From Calliopum simillimum (Eukaryota > Arthropoda > Insecta > Diptera > Lauxaniidae): 64,000 bases of DNA. Location: the NCBI GenBank assembly GCA_951812925.1, contig OX638370.1, forward strand, positions 80,272,004 through 80,336,003. Direction: 5' to 3'. This document shows, piece after piece, positions 10,090-21,468 of this stretch. The notes under the pieces are model-generated. The model saw only the letters and a list, made by a program, of their open reading frames with translations. It ran no database searches and was not told the DNA's origin. Both the position numbers and the translations under genes were made by a program. Within the stretch, counting starts at the first letter, position 1, and each line of letters starts with the position of its first letter.

Positions 10090-11128
10090 TATAAATATTA
10101 CTTTAGCCCATTTTAAGAAGTACTAAATGATGTATGTAAATTACAAATTCGAAAAACGCCATTGAACGACCACCCTAATGTATATAATAAAGGAAGCACG
10201 CTAACACTAACATGATATGTAGTTTCTAAAAAAAATATAGATCTCCGCAAATTAAAATCGTCGTGATGCAAAAAGAAATACCTTTCCTTTCTTACATTAA
10301 TTTACGTCCTGCGCTCGAAGTTTTGTGTGACTCTTTGAAACTTTGCCCGCTGGAAGGCAACACTCTGAAGTGTAAGTTAATTTTAACTTTCTAATGCGAG
10401 CTGTTCATTGATTGGCGAGGATTTAAGAGCACAATTTACACATATATATATGAAATTAAAGAAGAAAAAATCAGGTCCCTTTCTATTCTATGTTCCTATC
10501 TATTTGAGACATGCAATCTTCGTGCAGAATGGCAATCAAAATAGGATCGTAAAAAAATGTCAAGCAATTTTCGAGGTCATACCAACCGCAAAGAATGGTA
10601 AAAATGGCATTTATCATTTTCAGTCAAAGCTAACGTGGCATATCGATGTACGAGGAACCTGATTTGCTTCAAGTTCAAATTGGTTTTTTTTTTTTCTGAA
10701 TTAGAAGTCAATAAATCATAAAATTAAATGAGAAAAGCAAAATTTGGTTTATCTTATGCAAGTAGATATGCAAAAGATACAAATGTATTTACATTATTGG
10801 TAAAGCTATAAAACGGAACTAATTGAGCAGAGAATAAAAAAAGGATTGCATTTGAAGTCAATAAATATTGTGTAATTAATACGAATTGACAATGTAAATG
10901 TGAAGAGCAAACTACTAGTATTTTAATTTTTGGTTTTTGGTACAAGTACAGTTTGTATTTTCAATTTCAAATTATATACTAACATGTATGCCAATTGTTT
11001 AAAAAGCAAAATTAATTGATACGAGTATAACTATAAATTTATATATAAATTTATCTTACAGACATAGAAAATGTATTTGAAATTTGTATACTTTATATTT
11101 GAATTCAAATGGTAACTTACGAAAGTTA
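10090..11128. other. Gene-free interval
   Basis: No convincing gene. The open frame at 10408-10662 has no recognised domain and AT-driven composition. The part 10740-11100 is very AT-rich with no structure seen. Confidence 0.35.
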
Positions 11129-11815
11129 CCCAGTAAAATCTTCGTTTACATGTTATCGGTAGAGTAATCTAAAAAATTGTTTGCATCGATTACTTTCTAG
11201 GTTACATAAGGCAATATTTTAACACATGCATGTCATTGGGCGTAATCGATTACCCTAATAAAACACTCGCTTACATGTAATCGATCAAGTAATCGAAAAA
11301 ATTATTTGTATGGATTACTTTCTGGGTTACAAAGGCATTATTTTAGCATACGAATTTCATTGGGCAGAATCGATTACCCCAACAAAACATTCGCTTACAT
11401 GTAATCGATCGAGTAATCTAAAAAATTATGTGTATCGATTACTTTCTGGGTTACTTTTGCGTTATATAAGTACTAAATCAATGTAGTAGGACGGTATAGA
11501 TACATTCTGGGTTCTGTTTTGGGCCAAAAGTTCATCAGAGGAAACGTTATCGGAAATATTATCTTTTTACTATTTATTTCTTTCAAAATATTAACAAATG
11601 TTAACGTCAAAATGACTTAAAAATCAAAAAATTTTCAGTAAAAACTTTCTAAATTTATGTTCCCACATTACCCATTGCATTAAAGGTAATAGAAAAAGTA
11701 TTTCATTATTTATTGCATTACATGTAATATTTAAAATGTTCTAACATTCAAGTAATGCGTTAGCTAATCAATTATCGTATAAGGGACTACAAATTTATTA
11801 AAAAGTTTTATTGGG
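11129..11815 (+). mobile_element. CCCAGTAAAAT...ATTTTATTGGG element with ATCGATTAC boxes (copy 1)
   Basis: The 687-bp unit is flanked by TA (11127-11128, 11816-11817) and has short inverted ends CCCAGTAAAAT / ATTTTATTGGG. The left 340 bases are three to four imperfect tandem units of about 120 bases. Each carries a TTACATGTAATCGAT-type motif, a TTTGTATCGATTACTTTCTG motif and a GTAATCGATTACCC-type motif. The right half carries ATTACATGTAATG-type palindromes. Copies 2 (14598-15298, inverted) and 3 (61984-62668) match along the whole length. Non-coding. Confidence 0.85.
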
Positions 11816-11864
11816 TATGTATCAAAAATATATCGAAAGATTAACGTTAAATAATTTTTTATTA

Positions 11865-13092
11865 GGGGAGAGGGGGGCTAGTGTGGACTGGGGGCTAGTG
11901 TGAACAAATTCAAATTCTCGCGCCGTTTTGAATTTTTTGTTTCTGTTTTATATTTTTCAAGTTGGTATTTGCACTCTGCATCACCAGAAAAATATTTATT
12001 TGTTGACAGTTCAGCTTTCCATGATAACGTGACCGAATGTGTTTTAAGCAGCAAAAAGTAATTTTTTTGTTGCTTCGTAATTTCAGTGATACTTTTAAAC
12101 TAATTATTCTTTTTCTGTAGTGTTAATGGATAATACAACTTAAAATAGTGTTTGTTTAAACCACTGAAATTATTTTTGAAGAACTTTACCGTAAGATTAA
12201 AAAAAAAAGTATATTTGTTTAAAAGACATGAAGGGGCTAGTGTGGACAACTGAAATGGGGCTAGTGTGGACATGTCCGCAGCAGCTGAAATGACTCCAGA
12301 AATCGTCAGACCATTTCTTAAAGCCGTTCCAATAAAGTACGTTACTAAAAAGAAAGAACGACAGATTCACGTATCCCGATTTACCGGATACCAGCGAAAT
12401 TAACCGAAATGAAATAGTGGCAAAGCTGCCACAAGCACAACAACTGTCGGAAACATCGCGATCAGCAAGTTATATGAAGTTTGAAACAACATGGACAAAA
12501 AGTATTTTATATGGGCCAAATTGTCACGATCCACGGTTCTCAAGATTTCGACATCACGTTTCTAAAAAGAAAGAACGATAGATTCACGTATCCCGATATA
12601 CCGGATACCAGCCAAATTCACCGAAATGAAATAGTGGCAAAGCTGCCACAAGCACAACAACTGCCGGGAACATCTCGATCAGCAAGTTATATGAAGTTTG
12701 ATATAAATTTCTCCAAATACAACATGGGATAGCAGTTTTTTATTTGTATTATTATTTACATCATTATTTTCTTGAATAAACATGTATCTGAACTCTTTGT
12801 TAACGTTTTTGAATGAATTATTAAGTTTCTTATGATGTCCACATTAGCCCCCAGTTAAATCAATGGTTGTCCACACTAACCCCTTATACGGGGCTAGTGT
12901 GGACAAATGTAAGCTCTTTTTAAAATAATTTAATAGTGCATTTATGAAAATAAAAATTCATAACTATTGATGCAATTATGAAGGCAAGAGGTATAAGTAA
13001 TCGCTAAAAATTACTTTATTACAAAAATTATATATTTACATACATAATTTTGTAATTATATAAAAATTGTCCACACTAGCCCCCCCCTCCCC
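11865..13092 (+). mobile_element. TA-flanked element with GGGGCTAGTGTGGAC boxes (copy 2, long)
   Basis: TA flanks the element at 11863-11864 and 13093-13094. Ends are GGGGAGAGGGGGGCTAGTGT and, inverted, CTAGCCCCCCCCTCCCC. The box GGGGCTAGTGTG(G/A)AC or its reverse complement appears near 11876, 11891, 12234, 12257, 12836 (ATTAGCCCCC variant), 12870 (ACTAACCCC variant), 12890 and 13072. They sit near the termini and on both sides of a coding remnant at 12286-12732. The remnant resembles a transposase C-terminus, so this is a deletion derivative of an autonomous element. Copy 1 (3952-4775) lacks the coding part. Confidence 0.85.
12286..12732 (+). pseudogene. C-terminal remnant of a pogo/Jerky-type transposase
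   Basis: The start MTPEIVRPFLKAVPIKYVTK resembles the '(T/S)PEQVRPFPKA..RK' segment that follows the DDE core of pogo/Jerky-like transposases. The second part (frame 12481-12732) reads VFYMGQIVTIHGSQDFDITF, then FTYPDIPDTSQIHRNEIVAK, LPQAQQLPGTSR and FDINFSKYN. This is like the C-terminal domain of several insect Jerky-type proteins. A direct repeat of about 140 bases duplicates the KKKERQ...SASYMKF segment (12347-12482 and about 12558-12695), with the first copy out of frame. The catalytic domain and DNA-binding domain are absent. Family assignment is from motif memory only. Confidence 0.55.
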
Positions 13093-13094
13093 TA

Positions 13095-14597
13095 TATGAG
13101 AATCTAATTTAACCGATAAGAATTAATTCATCAATAAATAATAATTTGAACAAATCAAATAGGTTATTGTTTTTAGATGTTTTATAAGACAGATTAATTT
13201 GAAATCTTTATGCCATATGGTAAATCTATTTACTAATAACATATGACATTTTAACGGTTTTTGTTTGATCTTTTCTTTTTTTTTTTGCTTGACTTCACAA
13301 AATGAATTGTGCCCGCTGCACAAGAATTCATTTTCTCTCGTTCAAAATGACAGCAAATCTAAGTGCCCGCCATCCATATGCCCTACGTGTGACTTTGCTC
13401 TAGTGTCCGATCGATTAATCGGCTTCGGCTAAGGAAAGCCACCTTCAGCTAAAAAGTGACTCTCGGTCGGACACTACTTCGCATCAACTAATAGACCGAA
13501 AAAATCGGTATTTTCAGATAGGTGTAAATATAACACCATGCAACAATTAAAAAAAAAAAAATGTGATAGAGACAAGACTTGGCTACGATGGGTTTTGCAA
13601 ACTTAGTTGCAAATGGTTTTTATCGACCTCTAAGTTTTTGTCAGAGACTCTTCAGTTTTCGATCAATAACTCCTGTACTTTTCCAGAAACCGATTTTATT
13701 TTACTAAAATTGTAGCTTAATGTCCAACAAGCAAGTTTTCCTAACATAGGTACTATGTTAAAAAATTTCATGAAGTAGCTATTTTGATGTAAAATGTTCG
13801 GTCTGTTTTAGTTTTTCGATCATAACTCACAAAATATTAATTTTTCAAAAATACTTTCTAGCGCAAAATTTAACAAGATTGTAAAATGCAAAAATTTTCT
13901 AAGCCTTCAATATGGGATTCAGTCGTTAAAGGAGCATTTTTGGCTGTTGAACGCCCGCGGTCGGAAAAATTTTTTTTTACTCAAAAATGAGGCTTCGTAC
14001 GAAAAAAGTGTATATGGCATAAATTGCTTAAAGGGGGTGCAGACTATCGATTAAGTTCGTCTGTTTTGCTCAAATTTCTCTTGTTTGCATGTGTGGCCGC
14101 CAGTTTTCTTCAGTCATCAGTCAACAATAAAATGGTTTGTGTTTGACTGACAGACAGAGGCCATTATTGACTTCCGAACATGATCGATAGTGTGTACCAA
14201 AAAATCTATTTATATCTCTTCGCTTCCGGATGAGAAGAGATGTATACAGAGTTTTTGGTTGAATTACGCTGCCGTTCAACTTCTAATGGCTAATACAAGC
14301 TCCAAAAAATTGCTCCAGTGCTTTTTTGCGTTTCTTGGTTATATATCTCATCGCAGTAACTCGATTTTTTCATTCGGTGGTTCCCATCACTAGTGAGAAT
14401 AAAATTTTTTGGCTACCATGTGGCAACGCTGCTCAATGTAAAGCTTGCTACTTCGAGAATCGAAAAAACTTTTGACGGTTATTGCATAGTTTAATCGCAA
14501 ATTTAATAATTGTGTTTTTAAAGAGATTTCAAGTAAATTACAATATTTTGAACGAAAACTACAAACTGTAAGTATTCCTTTCTACATTTCTACAATA
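13095..14597. other. Gene-free interval with a small stem
   Basis: No gene was found. A small imperfect stem pairs AGTGTCCGATCGAT (about 13402) with TCGGTCGGACACT (about 13463). The open frame at 14190-14393 has no known domain. Poly-A/T runs near 13273, 13550 and 13973 are simple sequence. Confidence 0.35.
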
Positions 14598-15298
14598 CCC
14601 AATAAAATTTTTTAATAAATTTGTAGCGCCTTATACGATAATTGATTACCTAACGCATTACTAGAATGTTAAAACATTTTAAATATTACATGTAATGCAA
14701 TAAATAATGAAATACTTTTTCAATTACATGTAATGCAATGGGTAATGTGAGAACATAAATTTCGAAAGTTTTTTACTCAAGATTTTTTGATTTTTAAGTC
14801 ATTTTGACGTTAACATTTGTTAATATTTCAAAAGAAATAAATAGTAAAACAGATAATTTTTCAGATAATGTTCTTCTGATGAACTTTTGGCCCAAAACAG
14901 AACCCAAAATATTTCTATAATGTCCTACTACATTCATTTAGTACTTATGTAACGCAAAAGTAACCCAGAAAGTACAAATAACCCAGAAAGTACAAATAAT
15001 TTTTTTAGATTACTCGATCGATTACATGTAATCGAATGTTTTGTTGGGGTAATCGATTACGCCCAATAAAATGCGTATGCTAAAATAATGCCTTTGTAAC
15101 CCAGAAAGTAATCGATACAAATAATTTTTTTCGATTACTTGATCGATTACATGTAAGCGAGTGATTTATTAGGGTAATCGATTACGCCCAATGACATGCA
15201 TGTGTTAAAATAATGCCTTATGTAACCCAGAAAGTAATCGATGCAAACAATTTTTTAGATTACTCAACCGATTACATGTAAACGAAGATTTTACTGGG
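14598..15298 (-). mobile_element. ATCGATTAC-box element (copy 2, inverted)
   Basis: TA flanks lie at 14596-14597 and 15299-15300. Ends are CCCAATAAAAT and ATTTTACTGGG, and the whole unit is the reverse complement of copy 1 with scattered differences. A local stutter near 14960-15000 repeats GTAACCCAGAAAGTACAAAT. The tandem half lies at the right here. Non-coding. Confidence 0.85.
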
Positions 15299-15580
15299 TA
15301 GCTTGTGTTTAATAGGAATTGTACACTACCGACTTTTTTTTGGAATCAAGCATAAGTTTACTTTGGCTGCGATGGCCTTGATAGTTTTTTTTTTTGATTA
15401 TATCTGCGGCTGCTGAAGAAGATTGGTAAATTGAAAAAAGAGACTCGAAAGACATATTCTGGCTGAAGTCGTCCCATTTATCACATGTTTTATCTCATAG
15501 ATTCTTTTACATTGGAAAACAGAAATTAAACTAATGTTTTTTTTTTCGAAAAAAATTTAGCTGAAACTTCCCGAGACATA

Positions 15581-15810
15581 GGCCCCTATTGCGGTTATCT
15601 ATTAGCGATAAAATCGATGGCCATCGATTGCTTCTATTAGCTCTATCTTCAAAACTACTGCACCGATTTCAGAATTTTTGTCTTCCATGCAATTTGCAAT
15701 CAAATGGCGAAAACTTTATTCAAATCGATGCAGTTGTTTCGAAGATAGGACTAATAGAAAGAATTGATGTCCATCGATTTTATCGCTAATAGATAACCGC
15801 AACAGGGGCC
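15581..15810. repeat. 230-bp foldback
   Basis: The two ends are reverse complements for roughly 90 bases. On the left GGCCCCTATTGCGGTTATCT leads into TTAGCGATAAAATCGATGG; on the right is its mirror. The core contains TTCAAAACTACTGCACCGATT and its imperfect partner. The open frame that spans it (15589-15789) is a by-product of the palindrome. Flanking ATA on both sides could be the target duplication. Confidence 0.8.
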
Positions 15811-17613
15811 ATAGTCTATTGAAGATGTCATTTTAAAAGGAACTAAGACGTTTTCGAGATTTTTATGACAGAAATCGGTAAATAGCTCATGGAAATCGGA
15901 GAGGGGAAATGTACCCTTTACAGTTTTTTCAATACTGGATAGAACGAACTAATTATTTCAATTGCGTAGAATCCAGATTGTTTGTAAGAACGAGGTTGAT
16001 ACTTTTTTAGTATACTTTATGCAGTACCCTCTTTTTGGCATACAAAATTCACTTATTAAAACTAACAAGTACTTACTCTGTTCAACAAATTTTAAACTTT
16101 TGATTTTATCTGAGCTTGGACTATGATATTATTATCCGTTGCTATTGACATAATAGGACTGCATTAACAAAATATTTCCATCACGTCTCAGTTTTCAGAT
16201 AAATTGACAAATACAAAATCATCATTTACATCCACCAAAAAAAAAGAATTTTAACAAATTTTAGCCTTCAGAATTAAAAAGAAAAAAAAAAAAAAAAAAA
16301 TGGACTAAGCGAGATTCACTTTATTAAAGATAGACGGTTTCTGGTTTTTTCGCTACATTTTCTCAATAAAAGGGGTTTTACAAAAAAAAACTTGTCAGAC
16401 CGATTTGAAAAATTTGTTTTTTGACGGCTATAATTTTTTTAATTTATTAATCCCATTATGTCAATAGTAAGGAATAATAATTACATAGTCCGAACTCAGA
16501 TAACACAGTCCCGGTTTTCCTCTCTGAATTTTAAAAAGCGATTTCTATGGATTTAAGTGTGCTGATTACAAAAAAAAAAAAAAAAAAAATACATAGTAAA
16601 AAAATTTCAGCACGTCACAATTTTCAGTAATGTAGGTTTTACTTAAGTGCCTTTTTTGCACCAGATGTTTTTTTGGTGCTCCAACACATTTATAAGAAAT
16701 ATGTGATCGATTGGACAAGGGGGTGTTGTACCCCGTATACAAAAAAAAAAAAAAAAAAAAAGAACTCAAAATAATTGAAAATTATAAAGCACAAACAATT
16801 GAATTGATAAGTTTTCAAATGCTGCACAGACGAACAAAGGTACCCCTCTTAAAATTACGAGAGTGATTTCCAATGTACATATATTTTGATGCTGAGCCCA
16901 AATCTGTTTACAGAATTGCTCTATCATGTCAGAATTTCGAGAAATTTTAAAATAACATTGAAAAACACGATTTTTCATTAGATACAAACTACTGAGGCAG
17001 TTGTAAAACAATGCAAAAATACAAGGAAATGTAAATGAAGATAGTTTTTTACGTTTCAATTTTGTTTTCCTATCAATTTTAATTAAATTTTCAAAGCCTA
17101 CTAAGTTATATTTAGTGAAATATTATTTTCAATTTTATTCGCTCCACACAGGCTCACAACTGATCGTTTAATGTGCTCAATGTAAAAATTTTAGTGATCG
17201 TTCAACCTAGGCGTTAATTGCACCGGGCATTCGTTCCACCCAGACACCACTGTATCTAGCGAACGAAGCAAAATTTCGATATTTTTTTAGACAACTTTTT
17301 GTAGAGAATTTAATTTCCCATCGAAATACCTTATTTAAAAAAATGAACACAAAATTGCTTATGCTAAAAATGTCGAAACCAAAAAAAATAGCAGATATTT
17401 CGATTTTTTTTACTCTTGCCTATAACATTTTTAGGGTCAGAGATAGGTTAAGACATAGCTTAATATATAAAAACTAGATAAACTTTTCTTTAAAATGCTT
17501 TATAAAAAATTTCTTAAGTTAAAAATTTACCAGATTTACTCGGAAATGGAAATTTTGGTTGGAAAAACAGTTTTTACTCAAAACCAAGGCGTATTGCTGA
17601 AAAGGTGTATAAG
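15811..17613. other. Gene-free AT-rich interval
   Basis: Poly-A/T tracts (16280, 16570, 16742) dominate. The stretch 16885-16955 (CAGAATTGCTCTATCATGTC) resembles the arm of the foldback at 62896-63604 (CAGAATTGCTCCATCACGTC), so a decayed relative lies here. The open frames at 16566-17059 (minus) are AT-driven and without domains. Confidence 0.4.
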
Positions 17614-17803
17614 CCCAGTGTGCCAGACGGTTCAAATCTTCGCTTTTTTATCCGTTACGGATCCGTTACTGATCCGTTTGCGGGAGAAATTCCAAAAAAA
17701 AAAAACGATTCGCTTTTTTTTTGGGAATCTCTCCCGCCAACGGATCAGTAACGGATCCGTAACGGGTAAAAAAGCGAAGATATGAACCGTCTGGCACACT
17801 GGG
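17614..17803. mobile_element. 190-bp near-perfect foldback MITE
   Basis: Arms of about 80 bases start CCCAGTGTGCCAGACGGTT on both sides and run through CGTTACGGATCCGTTACTGA to GCGGGAG, with an A/T-rich loop of about 30 bases. Very few mismatches suggest a recent insertion or strong hairpin homogenisation. No clear target duplication is visible. The similar open frames on both strands are palindrome shadows. Confidence 0.9.
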
Positions 17804-18320
17804 AGGCCAAAAATGCTTAAAGGCACTTCAGACTATATGAGAAGTCATATGCGTTTTCTTATGTTTTTCTGTATGATTTTTTCTTTGACTGTCAAATTTT
17901 TTGTTGTTTTTAATTTATATTGTTGAAATTGTTTTAATTTTTTTATTTTTTAAACCACATTAAAAAATTTGAAAACTCCTTTGGCTTCTTTTTTCTCAGA
18001 TTGTCTTAAGCAGCTTTTAGAATCGTCCAAAGAGTACGTATGATTTTTTTAAAGTGTTTTCTAATTTTCCAAAAAATTGGTAAAAAAAAATGCCAAAAAA
18101 CTCACACATATTTCTTCGACGATTAGAAGCATTCTTGGCCTTATACACGTTTTTCGTAAGACGCCTTGGTTTGGAGTTTAAACCGTTTTTTCCGCCCTCA
18201 TAAACAAAATTTCCAAATTTATGCTTCGGTTTATTTGACCCTAAATTCACGAAATTTAAGGTATATGTTGTATTTATAAAATCTTTTCCGATCATGCTTG
18301 ACCATTTTCAATATCACCAT
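17804..18320. other. Gene-free interval
   Basis: AT-rich, no gene recognised. The minus-strand open frame at 18017-18295 has no known domain. Confidence 0.35.
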
Positions 18321-18598
18321 TCTACTGTATAATATACAACGTCTGTCTGTCTGTGTCTCCGTAACTCAAGAACCATTCGTCCGATTTGCATGATTTTTCT
18401 TTTCCTTTATAGATATTTTGCATGGCAAAGTTTTAGGTTACATTTTATTTCGAAATACCCTAGGCTTCGTCCGGGGTCTTGGAAAATCCCATGATTCAAA
18501 AATCAGTCATCTGATATTTTGCTTTGTAAAACATGCTGTCTGGTGAGATTCCTGGACAAACTCTTATTTTAAATACCTTCGGCTTCGCCCGGAACTAG
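18321..18598 (+). mobile_element. Candidate short Helitron-like element
   Basis: It begins TCTACTGTATAATATACAAC followed by CGTCTGTCTGTCTGTGTC and the phrase ACTCAAGAACCATTCGTCCG, as in many insect Helitron-like 5' ends. It ends GGCTTCGCCCGGAACTAG followed by T, with GC-rich potential to fold just before CTAG. The 3' hairpin is short and the spacer before CTAG is not the usual length, so this is tentative. No Rep/helicase coding sequence. Confidence 0.4.
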
Positions 18599-18654
18599 TA
18601 TTTTATAAAAAATAAAATAACTCAGAATTGCTCCATATACCTAAATTAATGTTT

Positions 18655-19578
18655 TTATACCCTACACCCAGGGTATATTCACTTTGTCCTTCCGTTTGTA
18701 ACGCAAAGAAGAAAGCGTGGCAGGTATAGAAAAGTGTATATAATCTTTATCAGCGTCACCTCCTGAGTCGATATAGCTATGTCCGTCTGTCTGGTTGGCA
18801 GGCTGGCTGTCCGTCTGTCGAAATATTTCTTACGGGAAAACTACGCAAGATAATTCGATGAAATTTGGTACAGTGGATTTGCCGTAAAAGTTAGCTCGGC
18901 GGATTAAAAATGAGCGAAATCGGTCAACGGACACGCCTACCGCCCGTACGAAATATATATTCAAAATACAACCTTCAGAGTATTTTTCACGAAAATGCAA
19001 CCACGATAAACATAAATACTAGGAATAGTTAGCGCAAGCTCTGGGCAAAAACTAAACGAATTCGGACAAGGCGTTGCACCTCCCATATAAGCAAAAGTTT
19101 CAAAATGCCATACTGAAAGAGTTTTTTGAGATAATCCAACTAAATTCCACTCAAACACTAAGAACTATAAATGCAAGCTCTGAGCAAATACTGGTTGAAC
19201 TCGGACACGAAGGCGTGACACCTCCCATATAAGCAAAAGTTTCAAAACGCTATACTGAAAAGGTTTTTTGAGACTACCCAACTTAATTTCACTTAGACTC
19301 TAAGAACTATAAAAGCAAGCTCTGAGGAAAAACTAGATGTACTCGGACATGAAGGCGTGGCACCTCCGATATAAACAAATTTGCAAAACGCTATACTCAA
19401 AACGTTTTTTGAGACAATCCAACTAAATTGCGCACAGACACTAAGAACTATAAATGCAAGCTCTGAGCAAAAACTGGGTGACTCTTCAACAAAAGGGCGT
19501 GGCACCTTCCATATAAGCAAAATACTGCAGTGTAGGGTATATAATGTTTGGCCAGGCCAAAGGTAACACCCTTACTAG
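18655..19578 (+). mobile_element. Helitron-like element with ~142-bp internal tandem units
   Basis: It starts after TATAC with CCTACACCCAGGGTATATTC. It ends GTTTGGCCAGGCCAAAGGTA ACACCCTTACTAG followed by TT. The TTTGGCCAGGCCAAA stem lies 13 bases before a terminal CTAG, the layout of a Helitron 3' end. Between about 18960 and 19540 are four imperfect units with period near 142, each with GCAAGCTCTGRGCAAA and GGCGTGGCACCTCCCATATA-type phrases. The start CCTACAC and the GTGTAGGGTATA before the hairpin are inverted to each other, as in Helentron-type elements. No Rep/helicase coding sequence. Other copies end at 49916 and 57690. Confidence 0.65.
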
Positions 19579-19830
19579 TTCATTATTTCAATTCAGAGAA
19601 AAAAAAGATATTTATATGTTTAAATGTAGTCAGATCGGTCAGGCTATTGGACAATTCACAAGATGTAACTGTCGTGAAGTCGTATTGTTTTAAGTTTTCA
19701 AATTGTTTTAAAAATGTTGTTGAAACATTTAAAAGAAACAAGCCAAGTGGCATTCGAATTTTTCTATTAATGTTCTTTAGTTTTAGCCGCTTCTTTTACA
19801 AAAAATAAATTGGTCTAAATTTAACATTTA

Positions 19831-19962
19831 GGGTATTCCTTAAAACGTGTGAAGCCTCGAACACCTCGTAAACTCGTTAAACTGTCAAAGTTCGTATTGA
19901 TTTGGACAACTGTTACGAGTTTACGAGGTTTTCGAGACATTTACACGTTTTAAGGAATGCCT
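19831..19962. repeat. 132-bp foldback
   Basis: The ends pair through TATTCCTTAAAACGTGT and its complement, then through ACCTCGTAAACTCG, leaving a loop of about 30 bases. A TA-like flank is present on the left. Non-coding. Confidence 0.75.
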
Positions 19963-20276
19963 TTATTGTAATCTTTTGAAAAAGACTCAATAAAATTGAG
20001 TTGAAATGAATTGTTAGAACAAAGAAAAAACCAACTGGTGCGTTACGACAAACCATAAACAACTAGTAAAATTTTAGTCTGATTTTTGCCAACTACAAAA
20101 TTTTTTTATCAGTTTTAAAACAAACAATACGGCTATACGACATGTTACAACACCTTGTGAATTGCCTTTATATACCTGTGGCAATAAGGAGAAAAAATTG
20201 TAAATTTACTAAGCCTTTAAGTAAAAATTGTAGTTAATTTCTGATCTGTTGACAAATCCGTTACTGCCCAGCAAAT

Positions 20277-21224
20277 CCTGTAACTGTTACCAACCTTATT
20301 ATATAACAGTTATACAACTTGTATTATACCAGTTACATTTCTTCTAGCATCGGGAAAAAAATAACCACTTTTGCCCTATCAGTGTGATCGTGCATCCTTG
20401 TCTTATCAATGCGACTTTCTCATCAATAAAAATAATAGAAAACTATAGCTATCTCTTTCATTTTTTCCAATTCCTTTTGTAGACATTCTTTCAATTTATG
20501 TAAACAAATAAAAATCAAACTGAAATTTTAAAAAAATTATTTTAATGTCAAATTTATGATTGAGTTACAAACAATTTTTTAAATGGATGATGGGTTTTGC
20601 TGCATTCAATTATGGGGCTTCGTAATAATTTTGAGCTGCAGATGTTAGCCAACAAATTTAGCAACATTTGTATCGCATCGGAATGGCGGTCTTAAAGTGG
20701 TAGTGCAACCGATGCACTGCCCCCTGCTGGTATTATCTGCACAGATTTTGGCAACATGCGTGGTGCATCATTGCGATCACGCGCCACTTTTGCACGAAAA
20801 TATTCCGCTATTAATTGAATGGCGTCTTCTACGGCATGTTGCGATGTTCTGCAGGTTGACCAGGAACATCTTCATTGGGAAAAAGAACATCACGTAGCTT
20901 CAGACGATCCACAATTGATTCAGCATATTTCCTTCAAATTTTACAATAATGAGTTTACTTACACAAAGTAACAATACAAAGGGAACTTACGTGTTTTTCC
21001 GATCAACAACAATAATTTGTTAATGTGCTTCGATTGACGATAAATTAAAATTCAATTTTGTTCTCTGTCAACTTGATATTTTTGAGTAAGGAAGCAAGGC
21101 ATCTTTTTGTTTTCATCTTTCCCTTTTTAAATTTCATTGTGGTAGTAAATTTTAAAAAATGTATCGTTGTATGTGTTAAATGGGTCAGTCCATAATTCAA
21201 TATGGTTACGTAGGATTTGCTGGG
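20277..21224. mobile_element. TIR element carrying a captured host gene fragment (NCOA5-like)
   Basis: The ends are inverted: CCCAGCAAATCCTGTAAC on the left and, read inward from 21224, CCCAGCAAATCCTACGTAAC. The ends are otherwise AT-rich, and the middle holds a minus-strand coding fragment (20697-21019). TSD is unclear. The terminal CCCA(G/A)(C/T)AAA pattern also starts the elements at 11129, 14598, 29710 and 61984. The right end lies only about 245 bases upstream of the TRAP-delta start codon. Confidence 0.7.
20697..21019 (-). pseudogene. Captured NCOA5/Neosin-like gene fragment with intron
   Basis: On the minus strand QIIVVDRKNT is followed by a GTAAGT donor (20989 downward) and, after a ~56-base intron, by KYAESIVDRLKLRDVLFPNE and DVPGQPAEHRNMP in frame across the junction. 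After a frameshift comes EDAIQLIAEYFRAKVARD. This order recalls the anticodon-binding-like domain of nuclear receptor coactivator 5 (fly Neosin), where IVV..-YAE-LFPNEDVP and EHRNMPLEDA occur. A segment seems deleted between NEDVP and EHRNMP. Because an intron is still present, capture was from genomic DNA. The identity is from memory and tentative; no product can be made. Confidence 0.5.
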
Positions 21225-21468
21225 TGGTTATTCGCTATTGTAAGTTTTGCCCTTAAAATTTTTTGTTTTTATACATGACGACATTGAAAATTGACATTTC
21301 TATGTGTAAAATGACATTTGCGACGTGTACTGCTGTCGTCGTGGCATGACACTAGCAACTGTCAAACGAATTCAGATTCGGCATTCGCTTCGTTGTTATT
21401 TCATATCACATTGGAATAGAGGTTGCTTTGGTGAAAGTGATTTGATTTTGTCTGCATATTACGTTAAA
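21225..21468 (+). promoter_or_regulatory. Upstream/5' UTR region of TRAP-delta
   Basis: About 245 bases lie between the transposon end and the start codon and must hold the promoter or at least the proximal part of it. The frame stays open upstream of the chosen start back to 21325, but the signal peptide begins at the later ATG (21469). No TATA box or certain initiator could be picked. Confidence 0.4.

Noticed and set aside
15589..15789. 66-residue open frame with ISDKIDGHRL
   Set aside because: It lies entirely inside a 230-bp foldback and reflects the palindrome.
17495..17826. Overlapping open frames on both strands with near-identical C-terminal peptides
   Set aside because: They arise from the 190-bp foldback at 17614-17803, which makes both strands read alike.
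18960..19540. Possible CRISPR-like array because of regularly spaced repeats
   Set aside because: Period of about 142 bases, diverged units without constant repeat and unique spacers, in an insect nuclear context with a Helitron-like end.
21325..21468. N-terminal extension of TRAP-delta from an upstream in-frame ATG
   Set aside because: It would bury the signal peptide; the family starts with it, so 21469 is the better start.
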